From: Ruminimicrobiellum sp045223915 | GTDB taxonomy: Bacteria > Elusimicrobiota > Endomicrobiia > Endomicrobiales > Endomicrobiaceae | DNA: 55,515 bases | Direction of reading: 5' to 3' | NCBI GenBank assembly: GCA_045223915.1 | Contig: JBGUZU010000022.1 | Span: forward strand, 1-55,515 | Part shown: positions 21,001 through 23,841 of the stretch, piece after piece | Layout: each line of letters starts with the position of its first letter | Numbering within the stretch: position 1 is the stretch's first letter | Position numbers and translations under genes: made by a program | Notes under the pieces: generated by a model | Databases searched by the model: none | What the model was told of the DNA's origin: nothing | What the model saw: only the letters and a program-made list of their open reading frames with translations

Positions 21001-21748
21001 AGATGAGTTCAAATCAGAAGGCTTTACAGGTTTGGTATTAGCAAAGAAAGGTACAGAAGGCTTATACTACTTAGATAGCGGAGTAAACAATGCTGTTGAA
21101 GAAATGTACAAAGCTGTAAAATCTCGTAAGTACGAAGACGGAAAAGAGATGTTAGCTGCAATAATAAACGGAGTAACTGCTCCTGAAGAATTAAATAAAG
21201 CATTGGATTATGTATTGGCAATTTGGGGTAAAGATGCGGGTGAAATGTTGAAATACATAGGATTAGATTCAAGTGCTTTAGGAAATAAAGAAGCAATAGT
21301 TCAAGGTGCAACAAGAAAGATGACGGAAGTAGTAGAATTAGGTAAAAAAGGAGAATTGCAGCCTGCGGAAGTTAAAGTAGAAATAGAATTAATTACAACA
21401 TTAAGAGACTTGTTAATAGTTGCAGGTCAACAAGAAAAGGATTGGTTACAAACAGCAGATGTAAATGAAGTAAGAGCAAAATTAGTAGTAAGCAAAGCAG
21501 TAAATCAAAATGTAATAGCAAATATGTTTGTTAAAGGAATTAAAGGTTCTGTAACCAATGCTTCTGGTGATGATTTTGTTATAGATGTAAAGAAATTACA
21601 AAGCACGATAGTAGATAAGAACATTAAGTTCGCAAAGAATGCAAAGATAGAAGAAGTTATGGATATATTGAAAGATAGAGATAATAATAGATTTAGAACT
21701 CCGTTGATGAGACTTGCAGACATACATGCAATAGCGGCTTCTGCATAG
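2..21748 (+). CDS. Giant multidomain protein (>=7,248 aa visible, 5' end outside window): C39-like peptidase, RHS-like and SecA-like motor domains
   Basis: The frame is open from nt 2 to a TAG at 21746-21748. No stop lies between nt 2 and the ATG at 92, and translation upstream of that ATG stays hydrophilic and similar in composition, so the gene begins before the window. Order of parts (residues from Met at nt 92): beta-rich repeats 1-690; C39-like domain ~690-890; double-glycine motif 897-908; five 11-mers 917-971; Asn-rich linker and Gly/Ala hydrophobic helix to 1050; C39-like domain ~1060-1200; long beta-rich region to ~4560 containing four ~110-residue repeats and YD/RHS-like motifs; hydrophobic helices ~4620-4715 and later; coiled or helical region; SecA-like ATPase ~5610-6450; C39-like domain ~6850-6990. 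The beta-rich modules look like a surface or secreted filament; the rest suggests processing and translocation functions. No signal peptide is visible because the N terminus is missing. Function is not known and the overall role is inference. Confidence 0.95.
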   Translation, partial: VERKVISSDEEERTQEGIDRCNERLAKIDEMSDEEFIAAMESGEINVVKSEVKKVNSISVDGEQLDQSFVDEVNKSIGKGIEVGQGQTGVPTELTNAINTTAVNVLANGNNKENAKTDAANKLVSNGVEINGVSIDRKNGTMSFTDENGNKVIAQFNNMSDQQYGKMLSHVANNGGESGLNYMKTQKNEDKETVFKSAIGKDDQGRTYKEEAAPTNGKNSKMGATIKTYYTDDSMQSVDHRELNLESYNKNMQVTTQQRFNITEDPAVENSTLGLKDGSNIYIPGGKVDADRASITTTEYNKDGTKSKEYDMSVDKDGTMHLTKTEYDENGGKNITKIDATEDQFTDKQKKGGSGGKKGDDILGEFAKQFNNVRNGNSDKGVVKVNSLSVNYKDGHTDKVKLGDSVYKGYEKIKKIDLGKASVYTETADGNKSYQYNKGDVRVTINNPNSLKLGNDGQVQVSNGAKATVEQKVDGTTYKAEATVGSDKNINVQKETAQASREYDGVTVTTKAEIDFDGKNFSGGNFTSNPEQNVATLKDGTQVTGVTVELGKNGKGTVTYSDGAKVEQYQEDGSKYSAVLEGEGKVKDWNKAVDQNSLRKTEKFTYTDERGEKSIVGVTTSKGVEFNARNGKFSGGDFGDSEHNYIKTTDQQGNDLYITDVSVTKGEDNQLGKAEIEFKDENIKSYDEDYIYGKIAEQTGEKEEKVRETFETIGATNSETFNESMTMLQELLQNGAEVMNCATEAIGNVLDLTNQEKATAAIQTLAIDIVTGAFTNLNSKDSDQINTSMDAVNEVLNANLGKSESDKVFTGLSIGSPKDLENMGVGDSAIVNTQIEGDNGEKIDHYITVTKLDNGNYSVEDPNIRKGKAVEYTAQGLTDVLSGEKGVDVKGKETGVQYFPKEEGKLNIVAITNSEFKKQIQAGNARELGKDEMQQIGGAGFLKNLASKVTSAVKSTVSKAASAVKSAASKVTSAVKSAVSSAASAVRSAVSSAASAVRSSVSNTTNNAASPSSSVGSAIAKAASNLFNNIGNKLNNFANNLANNNRNNNPVTSAISNIASKVAGVATGIGAVAGAVSFAAQNGIGFNALKSAGVFGSTNSPVYCAADAVSNVTGMNPKLAQLALNITDYVLGTNTSNGNSLAAMQHVLGNGYAGYQKPTIGDMQTGIANGNDVVLYVGSRPGEEENHVVTIGTNEDGKIVLKDNNYKDKVCGSMEELKDTLNTRYGWSEGDGIILASGDMGARNSDAMTQKELSGYSAKESEEDTRARMDNMAAMEALGLQVEGDDNIDYRDAAPVIDGLRTVVDTMSAETGEIPKDFKVTFKNGETSVDLTYTNSQTHQQTNAKIDLLDDNGQTRDNLDIVTSVTTDLLQSGINRPKVTDEQAAMIAAASEDKKDEIIQGVKDECTKVYEDRQAAVDALCSAADTTDRDLVESVIVGDASEERVKELYDVLGGQNSAFAGMFSTDNGTVSFNHTTEYVQEYVSVVETVSSSVNKDLKEVTFGDIETYLMNNMDISFDEENDAVLIGKTAQEVIFGGEGKNAIISNTQADVLADILDGVINNNNSATTGTTQDGEAVTETKNETETASVSTGEENAAISQTIKSVEAPWTDAVKQAFVDEKEDIEKAKTNAEKAGWTTYSMDNNHTICANTTTSVANSDYIKSGEYLQTITVDGRHSFSQIGGCELGNGTTIYGVTGSNIIFDTSHTDADGNPVIHLNEAYSLVWEFEEVINDDGTTYSVKLDGMNNAYLTDSIGSVRQYKATGESDPNGDPQEPKDSQTKGVIKETDEYYEVTRTGSRVTFDLSAGDGSAQAIVAGKGTQAMAGSTLNTTVDGQQTSFTVHSGSMHYNGSYWTTSDSSSTFRYNDNVMAEAMKAYIADNMLGNEDNWTKRENIEVKDFTSTDMYGTAGMVEDAIRSYVASGKTLTYSTTGADSIKSDYGTVDVGEGLTFELAVNDSNEICFRYTGEESFKSSNVTLTNSDYSGVDSLSDITFNKGDIVNFWTALGKTDQTVTTNFEFTITDDKGNVTNVKKNLELSGNDNGQATVGDKLNVNFTTDSGYEIKVGDENTEAYWTKGSALVFSKDNDGNISATVIGDLAVRNIEIKDRENTQESGSGSGSNILAGGDGTGTKTKPSTFEGIVLDNVEGKDGLLYIQEGVFKNVSSNNLFAGVSATSVYAEGSVIMAGSHLMGQDVLQESVIQNGQIISKSSLAAYNTLQTMDKLSDEELSLLADTLAELNLGDKDFQSLLESGQLSDVDAALFGTAADAVKALTGLDITTWAADEAINFVNILTGSNTNVNEADILAAGFTKVGDHYVRDDGDGYTSVYKDGTVSVINDQDGTMLIRNQDGTSRYVTGLGKDSEGKAVYTDKTVCQWSGDDNVMFFGNVAAGGLVEDNANPELKDVKAQKNIGGVDIITTNVTRLGNNYTADFSISSINADALNIENGTENYEPKYFYSDGKNYVGGVKVSGKEGDYVVSAAKGAQVQLTDDNGDVYFGTVEKENCPVSSVLRGEGTKLTEGYTDRYGTRITANDKDGLTFGEAFDKDVINAEAENIGKEDYTPRYFYSDGKNYIGGVKVDGEEGNYVVNAAKGAQVQLTDSNGGVYFGTVTEDTLLSSALTGKGTVLTEGYTDRYGERIYTTAEEGGSLEFGKEFSMEAINADAAALAASLEEGAEPYTPKYKYQDQSGNYVGGIKVSGKEGDYVVSAAKGAKVQLTDDNGAVYFGTVTEDTLLSSALKGNGTKLTEGYTEQYGTRIDAKDDKDGLKFGEAFTIEAINAEAENIGKAGYTPKYFYNDGNNYIGGVKIDGDGDQYVVKAAKGASVTLNGASGIYIGEMTDDTEIGEVLKNRTNFESTVSRTEEEYDGVVTVTIKGKYNGEEIYIKYSDVENGDTLERTFASGSTLSASSAGMTPEYYSSYNTDTITLSEDATFAFTVDGENLVPKEGSEVTVYGTYTHYDPEGNKQTGEICHYNEKTKELDKGGTFAVDSNGNYSLSGEVSTGGQTWTTAGGSGQEGGTESESKPVYTKGKITYYDDGSISITDNKDGSNGVISIRDGNLTIVGNGTVATEGSILDSAAGTVETKGEYKYENGVWGANSDGASFTFTNEGKDAKEALAGSFKDYTVSMGDDIDFSREMKGDISSDAMTMLGTVLKNQDTQVARKGVDFEAGENKTTQLADGIVLGEGAKFNVSLQTLDGEQVIAFRANDKVNATYSLSDSWEAKDKEERDFAVEFDKDEYITAAALLNKAGVGQLIGKDILWNGEKLDSVTVDISTDRNYEYSGKYKAFGYCYFSLGTNAVPEGGVQKGTEEPMGETLYEPYDGSNYPEDDSISATGLVANYNSTDYYILTGAKVNISGNSLTVTKANVYAKGMDVSEKPEGNNEGGSGAPNYEGEDIDSTFNGEISKADNGHVLATGVFTNYSDATVSKVFSEGTVYNVGSVLTSKDEISALGTKLTVLDGGSVKVAMVDGKKTFVAADGTVRITDASGKQYDLDTEGNKTRIVLDEDISLGAGQSVVYYGGQRYVVNAGDASDNNPSAWYNPGTWGQEYVEINGKWYNKSNLQEIVELTDTNGNGLGIYIGVKPGDTKKQSDAGSNKDYIFALDGNGNTIAINRNKVSSENIEVSSPYINGGATINISVKDLARINDKDTREVILDDGSVIYVKKDALDITDEKYVMTCGDDKSTLSINYYDVTYKDYSYSMDGVDTYLYDGVTVTYVDADGVEYRYVGSATEGFFSSTKESFTLEVVDKAKYGDRYINLTFDGSEIKSESVLVGSRTWLLGRPNDRVTTGIIDYHSSADGSGSMTNYQNYIGEYDLSQRRDDGTFVLDGIINNERSTHDSSSITTTWDRFGRTTSVDHMEYTWTGSYDKNAGRATTIEIPEGTSYRETYAYSSDNDRVGVVTSRVDYFGTMRDIDYDKNMVKDFTLTGKDSLTEITTAYRGGIPVSVSKEVLSAYNESDRGTLEAAGVDSGTIDRIISGGQARISYQNIDDVSYLQSISNVKRETYEGTFVNPSEAKVGDNRYYVYPDASGGDSSRAVEFTAAPSTVDYILSVKQNTQNTTVYDEDSSKSYKTTTTTTNEQDIVTVYNNGTENAFAVESELLSPEKTSVVYDDQGRVTFESQEGGIYKVTSLTDLGTEETAEDGTEKFVLPNAFVSTDENTGETTGKDEYTLADGTTLDLSEFKGNGIKEGSVLSLGKQDYERSYTYHENGDVETNSVTYDYDYRDQTALYAGREDLQKEGSEEEIDVSHGTVDITIENSNGKVLTETTTEKFTYALDAGKYADDEEKAGTAEDYNSRTANFAAGDLEHTYSYTKSAALGAYAFNLPDKVDELSEDASDEEKAERERQLEERKAGLLDKIDELGDEKLSEQAAGMTNDQLDALLSSDSFTFYGFSADFHTKQATVDINMASNTEYDESGKVSKVTHSGLYEDGENGAHEVYTLANTDFLETTDVSALKPKFNASGVFTDKTMLDNAGRALADQNAGIMDLVEQDRQAGTHNILGDLNPAASYVERVDTHFVYDALGRTVASENTIVDLNGNERQGVDVVKYESAGGDSVTVAKTYSFDIQDGQIGYNTNDGFVSVGNIGQSDPIKLTPQAEALTSTSGYGYNNVGYTGQMNFNPVAVQQYNQLADFRDAERLTRYQTQNETITGIVTAAYVAASVALAIVTFGSSALIQLTLSSAITAAMALATIPMVYNSMNAATRAFTVGDTKTGIMETAFVVLDFAIVLGSFVKAASAAAKTYSTVEEFAEAAAKTGQTVGKFEIAAFKFGQTLNGITAAISATKFGKVLKFINPKTTVTQQLKMLFNEGSGAYKAIAGFANTSLGKAVDLIASIGRNSLVFGMNMDIKIPIWDKTIIPMHWDGALGAVLKAFGAEEIVNNDIYKAVTTLITFSPIFNEEFSREGGNVAKDSDKGFIESIKGNKSLKTLYQESINAFKTNTLGGAKGFGAFVNFTTNALVGSAGMIADITKFNLVVSNGVFGTIKTAVYNISGGSIVLGETGNGLLDFLFGNTSVYTSGGDFLEKSLTSSAAMMTNSSMWAFSFLTPVFTTALTPLLQKIPVLGETIRAFNYASDATSNHYMSTFLEENVKEELLGHLWDWVPSDQLREVLQECFDDTPDINVNVQAINDSYHQINQSSSQILASASSSQQQKQAAAAMLATLLIGGSNNSADVQSARNRTAQAMLNASNTRSRSAAAMQRAGNAFQNFGSSLSNWNGTNNRFVGNVVRGFGSNVNAVSRKLGAGFQYIGNNMQSSYSAKAVRNAAIEQCQFLGMDMTARDIKNADYSVADVVAGRQNANADGVAAARQGVFNTMGLSESSQNLLNTMLSGNTKFDTALATVLAIQNYTQQTGTELSQEQQQAIRDTVDSRLGRSNFGILVDNIANGTIPIMQMEADQEIQTDGSIDVGKMTNQQLSDYMKALSVELQYYSNTVDASKYAKINELQNKFDAASEELAKADDYVKDAAAGIEQIINNRGDKSAEQVISELENYKNQEGLSLREKGLRETYANRYIEDLNKEIEMGAIIGDSAEGIKASTEVRQVFENVGSFSNEQLIQTEVTPNGLDKTMPLVDAAIYSLENSRNYNGTGNEYREKLEQIKESIEKGQELTAEQISILKAEYVMLNLESKFDAGVEGNTFRFTTGQRESFVDISESLLGANTQERITRELATGGGKTFLAAISTALLIANGNVSDRQFVGVFTNTSSNAAVLTTTMEKIFGGIFEQGTNINEAVIQLSAERYNEARQDPGKMQELREEISKARVICSDYSTWSSIVASDWASLVSNEQDAATSEYIRGKLEAENIKFTKSNKGKYQFEDSTQARQASEILQKLAAEGDTKIQDALEKTTIPLEKIGDVVADEIDFFGTIPMQALANSNGKYYSAAQKASYYQDILDGKMSRDEILEKYSDSGITNSASIEEDVRLVASVLKAKIEAIETLSDIIEQARKDNSMVTEKTDGVRQLLEDSVVASDIKELIDNYNTEVYFGELTEITEDLYEQSKKKLGELKKGQSIISILDASLSKFSRQGLVSEMLDISVNESEYEQKVREDDAATQSSSEVRDVNKMVLEAAEKLSKKYGSLFSDTEILEQVRNGMGAQELVLHKDFNVVEEDGVKRVVVINEGHDVKDLSLPSGMMQVLEVKNGASISKPSTESYVSNSVFAMSLFNNLVGLTGTVSSMVDINIFRAMGIEKVGKAPGVQSHSKLFSTKQGMAESIYRTAAKLAEKGIANFQLVLTPNSELSYLTFNTICENIVKDLKSLGKEGFDWDSEDSKVEVDLAGIGHVEMSYADLVKTVLSDSHSSSEDFAQNIKTVKGILTRDAGITDTQKLDDIMTNTILFADSSMNEDALNNLSNKVQTGAYKYIIGDAYLIGRGWDVGTMNKTLQSLKTNQNIEDVEGKDNRGQVNCWLLDGVLMTESQMRQGAGRIDPFGNNRFDSHSYSKDIISLYSIETCRTIDKLAKAVESKSGDSKGVWEISDILDNLRTIQEDNELDALQRAGQQTKVLASQTFGEQKLEARETAPTVSSAVEQIASQTSNVEQARQILQQITGNADILTDMDRQLDREEWFAVSSYGKILGLADSLGIDREKMDYTKLAKGNVLEMFEMIQSADTSNNSALSDLINEIKWFEENYPGKLRERSEIYQSLSIREQRAYDDGKVGIMSSSNIKKLLKIDKEISENMKAFDEANNKLFAESENVIEGLNGTYYGLRLNQNSGQITFDEMSEQDREFISNVSNIYQQNKDGKFASELAKLTLQDVKGILAQPNKQQALLNKLNYLGYGKTIESAVNALTDEKKKDENIVSMAQQISQGDEKKQQNMVDYFATSAAQREIMASIGTEEQKVNIPAEDAKVIREILNIEIKASQPQATKSQDTTDVVSQQETSVVENCIDASIETLRRLGTPIRDLSDFATRIYAQDELLAAGSSSELADELFKARAKTGFEYAVVEGAEALETPFIAYMQRSGDKVGHTVTVTSYKDNEVTYVDGEETITKSVDEFKSEGFTGLVLAKKGTEGLYYLDSGVNNAVEEMYKAVKSRKYEDGKEMLAAIINGVTAPEELNKALDYVLAIWGKDAGEMLKYIGLDSSALGNKEAIVQGATRKMTEVVELGKKGELQPAEVKVEIELITTLRDLLIVAGQQEKDWLQTADVNEVRAKLVVSKAVNQNVIANMFVKGIKGSVTNASGDDFVIDVKKLQSTIVDKNIKFAKNAKIEEVMDILKDRDNNRFRTPLMRLADIHAIAASA
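2159..2761 (+). other. C39-like papain-fold peptidase domain 1 of the giant protein
   Basis: Residues ~690-890. Visible candidate triad: C711 (in NCATEAIGNVL), H815 (DHYITVTKL) and D831 (VEDPN). The His-to-Asp spacing of 16 residues and the hydrophobic strand after His match the bacteriocin-leader peptidase family C39, for example the N-terminal domain of ComA-type ABC exporters. The oxyanion Gln usually found six residues before Cys is not at that place; the nearest Gln is at -8, so activity is uncertain. The domain sits just before the double-glycine motif at residues 897-908. Confidence 0.7.
2780..2815 (+). other. Internal double-glycine leader-like motif
   Basis: Residues 897-908 read ELGKDEMQQIGG, which fits the double-glycine leader pattern (E/L at conserved places, hydrophobic residue at -4/-7, GG at -2/-1) that C39 peptidases cut. 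It lies about 65 residues after the catalytic Asp of the first C39-like domain and directly before repeated amphipathic helices. The match is seen in the sequence; cleavage is inference. Confidence 0.55.
2840..3004 (+). repeat. Five tandem 33-nt / 11-residue amphipathic helix repeats
   Basis: Residues 917-971 are five consecutive 11-mers of the form S-x-x-x-S-A-V-K/R-S-x-V, with the nucleotide repeat visible at a 33-nt period. Eleven-residue periodicity with alternating Ala/Val and Lys/Arg/Ser is typical of lipid-surface or solenoid amphipathic helices. They follow immediately after the GG motif. Confidence 0.85.
3185..3241 (+). other. Gly/Ala-rich hydrophobic helix with GxxxG-like spacing
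   Basis: Residues 1032-1050 (VAGVATGIGAVAGAVSFAA) form an uncharged small-residue helix between an Asn-rich linker and the second C39-like domain. It resembles a bacteriocin-type or membrane-inserting helix; this likeness is compositional only. Confidence 0.4.
3280..3710 (+). other. C39-like papain-fold peptidase domain 2 of the giant protein
   Basis: Residues ~1063-1206. Candidate triad C1074 (YCAADAVSNV), H1157 (NHVVTIG) and D1173 (LKDNNYK), again with exactly 16 residues from His to Asp. The Cys helix pattern C-A-x-x-A-V/I-x-N-V is shared with domain 1, which supports an internal duplication. The usual Gln six residues before Cys is absent, so it may be a binding rather than a cutting domain. 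Confidence 0.65.
7355..8540 (+). repeat. Four tandem ~110-residue modules in the giant protein
   Basis: Modules begin near nt 7361, 7691, 8042 and 8375 (residues 2424, 2534, 2651, 2762; periods 110, 117 and 111 residues); the last is truncated. Each has a KYFYSDGKNY-like start, a YVVxAAKGAxVQLTD strand pair, YFGTV, LTEGYTxxYGxRI and an INAEAENIG spacer. Several stretches are nearly identical in nucleotides, so the duplication is recent or homogenised. The modules are probably beta-strand units of a filament. Confidence 0.9.
11540..13750 (+). other. RHS/YD-repeat-like region of the giant protein
   Basis: Residues ~3817-4553 contain YD-type motifs: WDRFGRT at 3819, YDDQGRV at 4083, YDESGKV and YDALGRT at 4494, spaced among short beta strands. 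YD repeats build the beta-cage of RHS and teneurin proteins. Repeats are sparse and irregular, and no RHS core-end motif (DPxGL) is seen, so this is RHS-like, not a standard RHS shell. Confidence 0.5.
16919..19441 (+). other. SecA-like DEAD motor domain inside the giant protein
   Basis: Residues ~5610-6450. Motifs in SecA order: Walker A ATGGGKT (K5650) in a context like SecA's AEMxTGEGKT; Walker B ADEIDFF (D5835-D5838), matching DEVDSIL; a segment near 6110-6150 with NEGH, SGMMQVLEVK and GLTGT (6146-6150), matching SecA's DEHTGR, GLHQAxEAKE and GMTGT; IGRGWDVG (6346-6353) for AGRGTDI; and RQGAGRIDPFGNNRF (from R6396) for LRGRSGRQGDPGxSRF. Both helicase lobes therefore seem present. Motif identity is high, but substitutions (TGEGKT to TGGGKT, RQGDPG to RIDPFG) mark a divergent family. 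It is far more like SecA than like RNA/DNA DEAD helicases. Confidence 0.85.
20640..21060 (+). other. C39-like papain-fold peptidase domain 3 of the giant protein
   Basis: Residues ~6850-6990. Candidate triad C6864 (ENCIDASIETL), H6945 (GHTVTVTSY) and D6961 (TYVDG), with the same 16-residue His-Asp spacing as the two N-terminal copies. It follows the SecA-like motor and a low-complexity Gln/Thr/Ser linker. Around 230 residues of helical sequence follow to the stop. Confidence 0.6.
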
Positions 21749-21764
21749 TCGCAGAAAAAAGAGA

Positions 21765-21805
21765 AACAAAAAAGGCAGATGATTCTTTCATCTGCCTTTT
21801 TTGTT
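21765..21805. terminator. Strong bidirectional intrinsic terminator
   Basis: A perfect 18-bp stem (AACAAAAAAGGCAGATGA with its complement) closes a 5-nt TTCTT loop and has T-runs in both readings. It lies between the giant gene on the plus strand and the lexA pair on the minus strand, so it can end both. Confidence 0.92.
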
Positions 21806-21823
21806 TGTTAAAATTTTTATTCT

Positions 21824-22021
21824 TTAAAAATTTTTATTTATTGCTTCAGTTCTCTTTTTCTCTATTTTTAAAATAACAACAAATGTAACTATATTTATAA
21901 ACAATAAAACACAGGCTGTTGTTATGCCTACTATAGCATTTAAAAGTACAGATAAAATTATTCCGATAATAATATCAAGTATAAACAATATGTAAAAAAA
22001 TATTTTTAAACCTTTTTCCAT
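21824..22021 (-). CDS. Small two-helix membrane protein downstream of lexA
   Basis: A 65-residue protein with two hydrophobic segments (residues ~6-28 and ~32-52) and a basic Lys/Arg-rich tail. It starts 12 nt after the lexA stop, so it is probably cotranscribed with lexA. I chose the ATG at 22019-22021 over a TTG two codons upstream. I do not recognise the family. Position in a lexA operon suggests SOS expression; small hydrophobic SOS proteins are often division inhibitors or toxin-like peptides, but nothing in this sequence proves that. Confidence 0.7.
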   Translation of the reverse strand: MEKGLKIFFYILFILDIIIGIILSVLLNAIVGITTACVLLFINIVTFVVILKIEKKRTEAINKNF

Positions 22022-22033
22022 AACCAACTCTTA

Positions 22034-22636
22034 TTATCCTTTATATTGTCTTACCAAATATATAAGTTTACCGACTATATCTATATCGTAATCGTCGGAA
22101 CTTAACGTAGGGTATTTAGGATTTGTAGACTTTAAGAATGTTTTACCTTTTTCTTTAAAATACATTTTTACCGCAGATTCATTATCCACCAAAGCTACAA
22201 CAATATCTCCGTTGGAAGGTTGTTCTCCTTTAGAAACTACAATTGTATCTCCTTCAACTATTCCGGATGGTTCCATGCTGTCGCCTTTTACTTTTAAAGC
22301 AAAACATTGTTTGTTCCTTGTAATATCGGTGTTTATATAAATATAATCACTTGCATCTTCGATTTGTTCCAAAAAAGTTCCGGCATGAACAGTTCCCAAA
22401 ACAGGAACTTGACTAAAAGTTTTCCTGTTAGGAAAATCTATTCCTCTTGATAAAGATCCTCTTTTTACCAAAAAACCTTTAGAAAGAAGTGCTCTTAAAT
22501 GTTGTTGAACAGAGCCTATAGATAATTTAAAATTTTTTGCAATTTCTCTAACGGTAGGCATCATTGCATTGTTTGTGTGAAATTTTCTAATAAATTCCAA
22601 AACTTTTTCTTGCTTTTCCGTAAGTTCTTTTTTCAT
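22034..22636 (-). CDS. lexA: LexA repressor
   Basis: A 200-residue SOS repressor and self-cleaving protease. Residues 1-65 form the winged HTH (with TVREIAKNF and SIGSVQQHL recognition region), and 75-200 form the S24 peptidase domain. The self-cleavage bond A85-G86 (in VHAGTF), catalytic S120 (GDSMEP) and K157 (ESAVKMY) are all present, so RecA-stimulated autocleavage should work. A GGAGG box at 22641-22645 is 4 nt before the ATG. Length is typical. It is followed by a small membrane gene in the same direction and is divergent from the PrsA-like lipoprotein gene. Confidence 0.96.
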   Translation of the reverse strand: MKKELTEKQEKVLEFIRKFHTNNAMMPTVREIAKNFKLSIGSVQQHLRALLSKGFLVKRGSLSRGIDFPNRKTFSQVPVLGTVHAGTFLEQIEDASDYIYINTDITRNKQCFALKVKGDSMEPSGIVEGDTIVVSKGEQPSNGDIVVALVDNESAVKMYFKEKGKTFLKSTNPKYPTLSSDDYDIDIVGKLIYLVRQYKG

Positions 22637-22678
22637 ATAACCTCCAAGATAATATTAAATATTATACAATATTATAAT

Positions 22679-22690
22679 ATACATTTGTAT
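22679..22690. promoter_or_regulatory. Candidate LexA operator (inverted repeat upstream of lexA)
   Basis: ATACATTTGTAT is a perfect inverted repeat ATACA-TT-TGTAT lying 43 nt before the lexA start. Other A/T palindromes (for example around 22660-22676) are nearby, so this is one candidate. LexA usually represses itself through a dyad at this place, but its sequence in this lineage is unknown to me. Confidence 0.35.
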
Positions 22691-22892
22691 TTTAGTCAAG
22701 TCCCTGTGAAAAATCTTAATAAGACTATTAAAAATAGTTTTTTTTTAATATAATAATAATGTTTATATTTTAAGCGTAACATTTGTTTTTTGAAACCGGG
22801 TGAAACAATAATGATGGTGCGGTAGTCTAAATGTTGTGCTTGATATATTTGCAGCAGTAAGAAGTAAGTATTTTAGAGGAGAGTTGTTGAAA

Positions 22893-23816
22893 ATGAAAGC
22901 TTGTAAATTTGTCGTATTATTTATTTGTTGTTTATTAGTTTTAGGTGCTTGCAAACAAAAAGGAGATGTGATTGCTAAAGTAGGTAATGATGCAATAACT
23001 TCGGAAGATTTCTCTGAAAGATTAATGTCTGCACCTCCGGCATATCAAGCATATATTAATACTGAACCGGGCAAAAAACAATTTATCGATTTATTGGTTA
23101 GAGAAAAATTGATATTGGAATCCGCAAAACAAGCCGGTGTGGATAAAAGAGAAGAATACAAAAACTCCATACAAGATTTTAAAGATGAACAGAAAAAACA
23201 ATTAAAAGATTATGAAGACGGTTTGATGATAGAAATGTACATTAAAGAAGTTCAGGAAAATATGATATCAGCAACGGATGATGAAATAAACAAATATTAT
23301 GAAGAACATAAAACCGATTTTACAAATCCTGTAGCTGTAATTGCAAAACATATTCTTGTTCCTACAAGAGAAGAAGCCGAGATTGCTTTTGACAGAATAA
23401 ACAAAGGAGAATCTTTTGATGTTGTAGCAAAAGAAATGTCTACAGATAAAGTTTCGGCACAGAGAGGCGGTCAAATCGGACCTTTCAGAAAAGGTGAACT
23501 TGTAAAAGAATTTGAAGAAGTAGTATTTAATTTAAAGACCGGTGAAATATCTGATATCGTTGAAACACCTTTCGGATTACATATAATAACAAAAGTTTCC
23601 GAAGAAAAATTACAGCCGATACCGGAAGATGTTGCAAAAGCCGAAATAAAAAATATTATAGAAAAAACAAAATTTGAAAAATGGTTTGAAGATGCAAAGA
23701 AGAAATTAAATGTTTCTGTTGATTATTCAAAATTGGATAATATAAACGGTTCAGGTCTTGCGGATACTGTTGATGTACAACAGGAAGATCCGGATTTAAA
23801 AGAGTTTTCAAATTAG
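22893..23816 (+). CDS. PrsA-like peptidyl-prolyl isomerase lipoprotein
   Basis: A 307-residue exported folding factor. I chose the ATG at 22893 because it gives a clean lipoprotein signal peptide: basic start, hydrophobic core and lipobox L-G-A-C with C20 as the lipidated residue; a GAGGAG box lies about 11 nt upstream, and in-frame TTG codons nearer the box are alternatives. A SurA-N-like helical region (~25-145) is followed by one parvulin domain (~147-245) with AKHILVP at its start, RGGQIGPF in the middle and FGLHIITK at its end. It probably helps outer-membrane or periplasmic proteins fold. A second parvulin protein and pdxA follow in the same direction. Confidence 0.88.
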   Translation: MKACKFVVLFICCLLVLGACKQKGDVIAKVGNDAITSEDFSERLMSAPPAYQAYINTEPGKKQFIDLLVREKLILESAKQAGVDKREEYKNSIQDFKDEQKKQLKDYEDGLMIEMYIKEVQENMISATDDEINKYYEEHKTDFTNPVAVIAKHILVPTREEAEIAFDRINKGESFDVVAKEMSTDKVSAQRGGQIGPFRKGELVKEFEEVVFNLKTGEISDIVETPFGLHIITKVSEEKLQPIPEDVAKAEIKNIIEKTKFEKWFEDAKKKLNVSVDYSKLDNINGSGLADTVDVQQEDPDLKEFSN

Positions 23817-23841
23817 TATTTGGTTATAGGGGGATAATAAA

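Noticed and set aside
2..21748. Possibility that the giant ORF is a non-ribosomal peptide or polyketide synthase
   Set aside because: No condensation, adenylation, ketosynthase or carrier motifs are seen; the sequence is Gly/Asp/Asn/Thr-rich beta repeats.
22724..22748. ACTATT/AATAGT hairpin with T-run between lexA and the PrsA-like gene
   Set aside because: The stem is only 6 A/T-rich pairs with no plus-strand gene upstream, so a terminator call is not supported.
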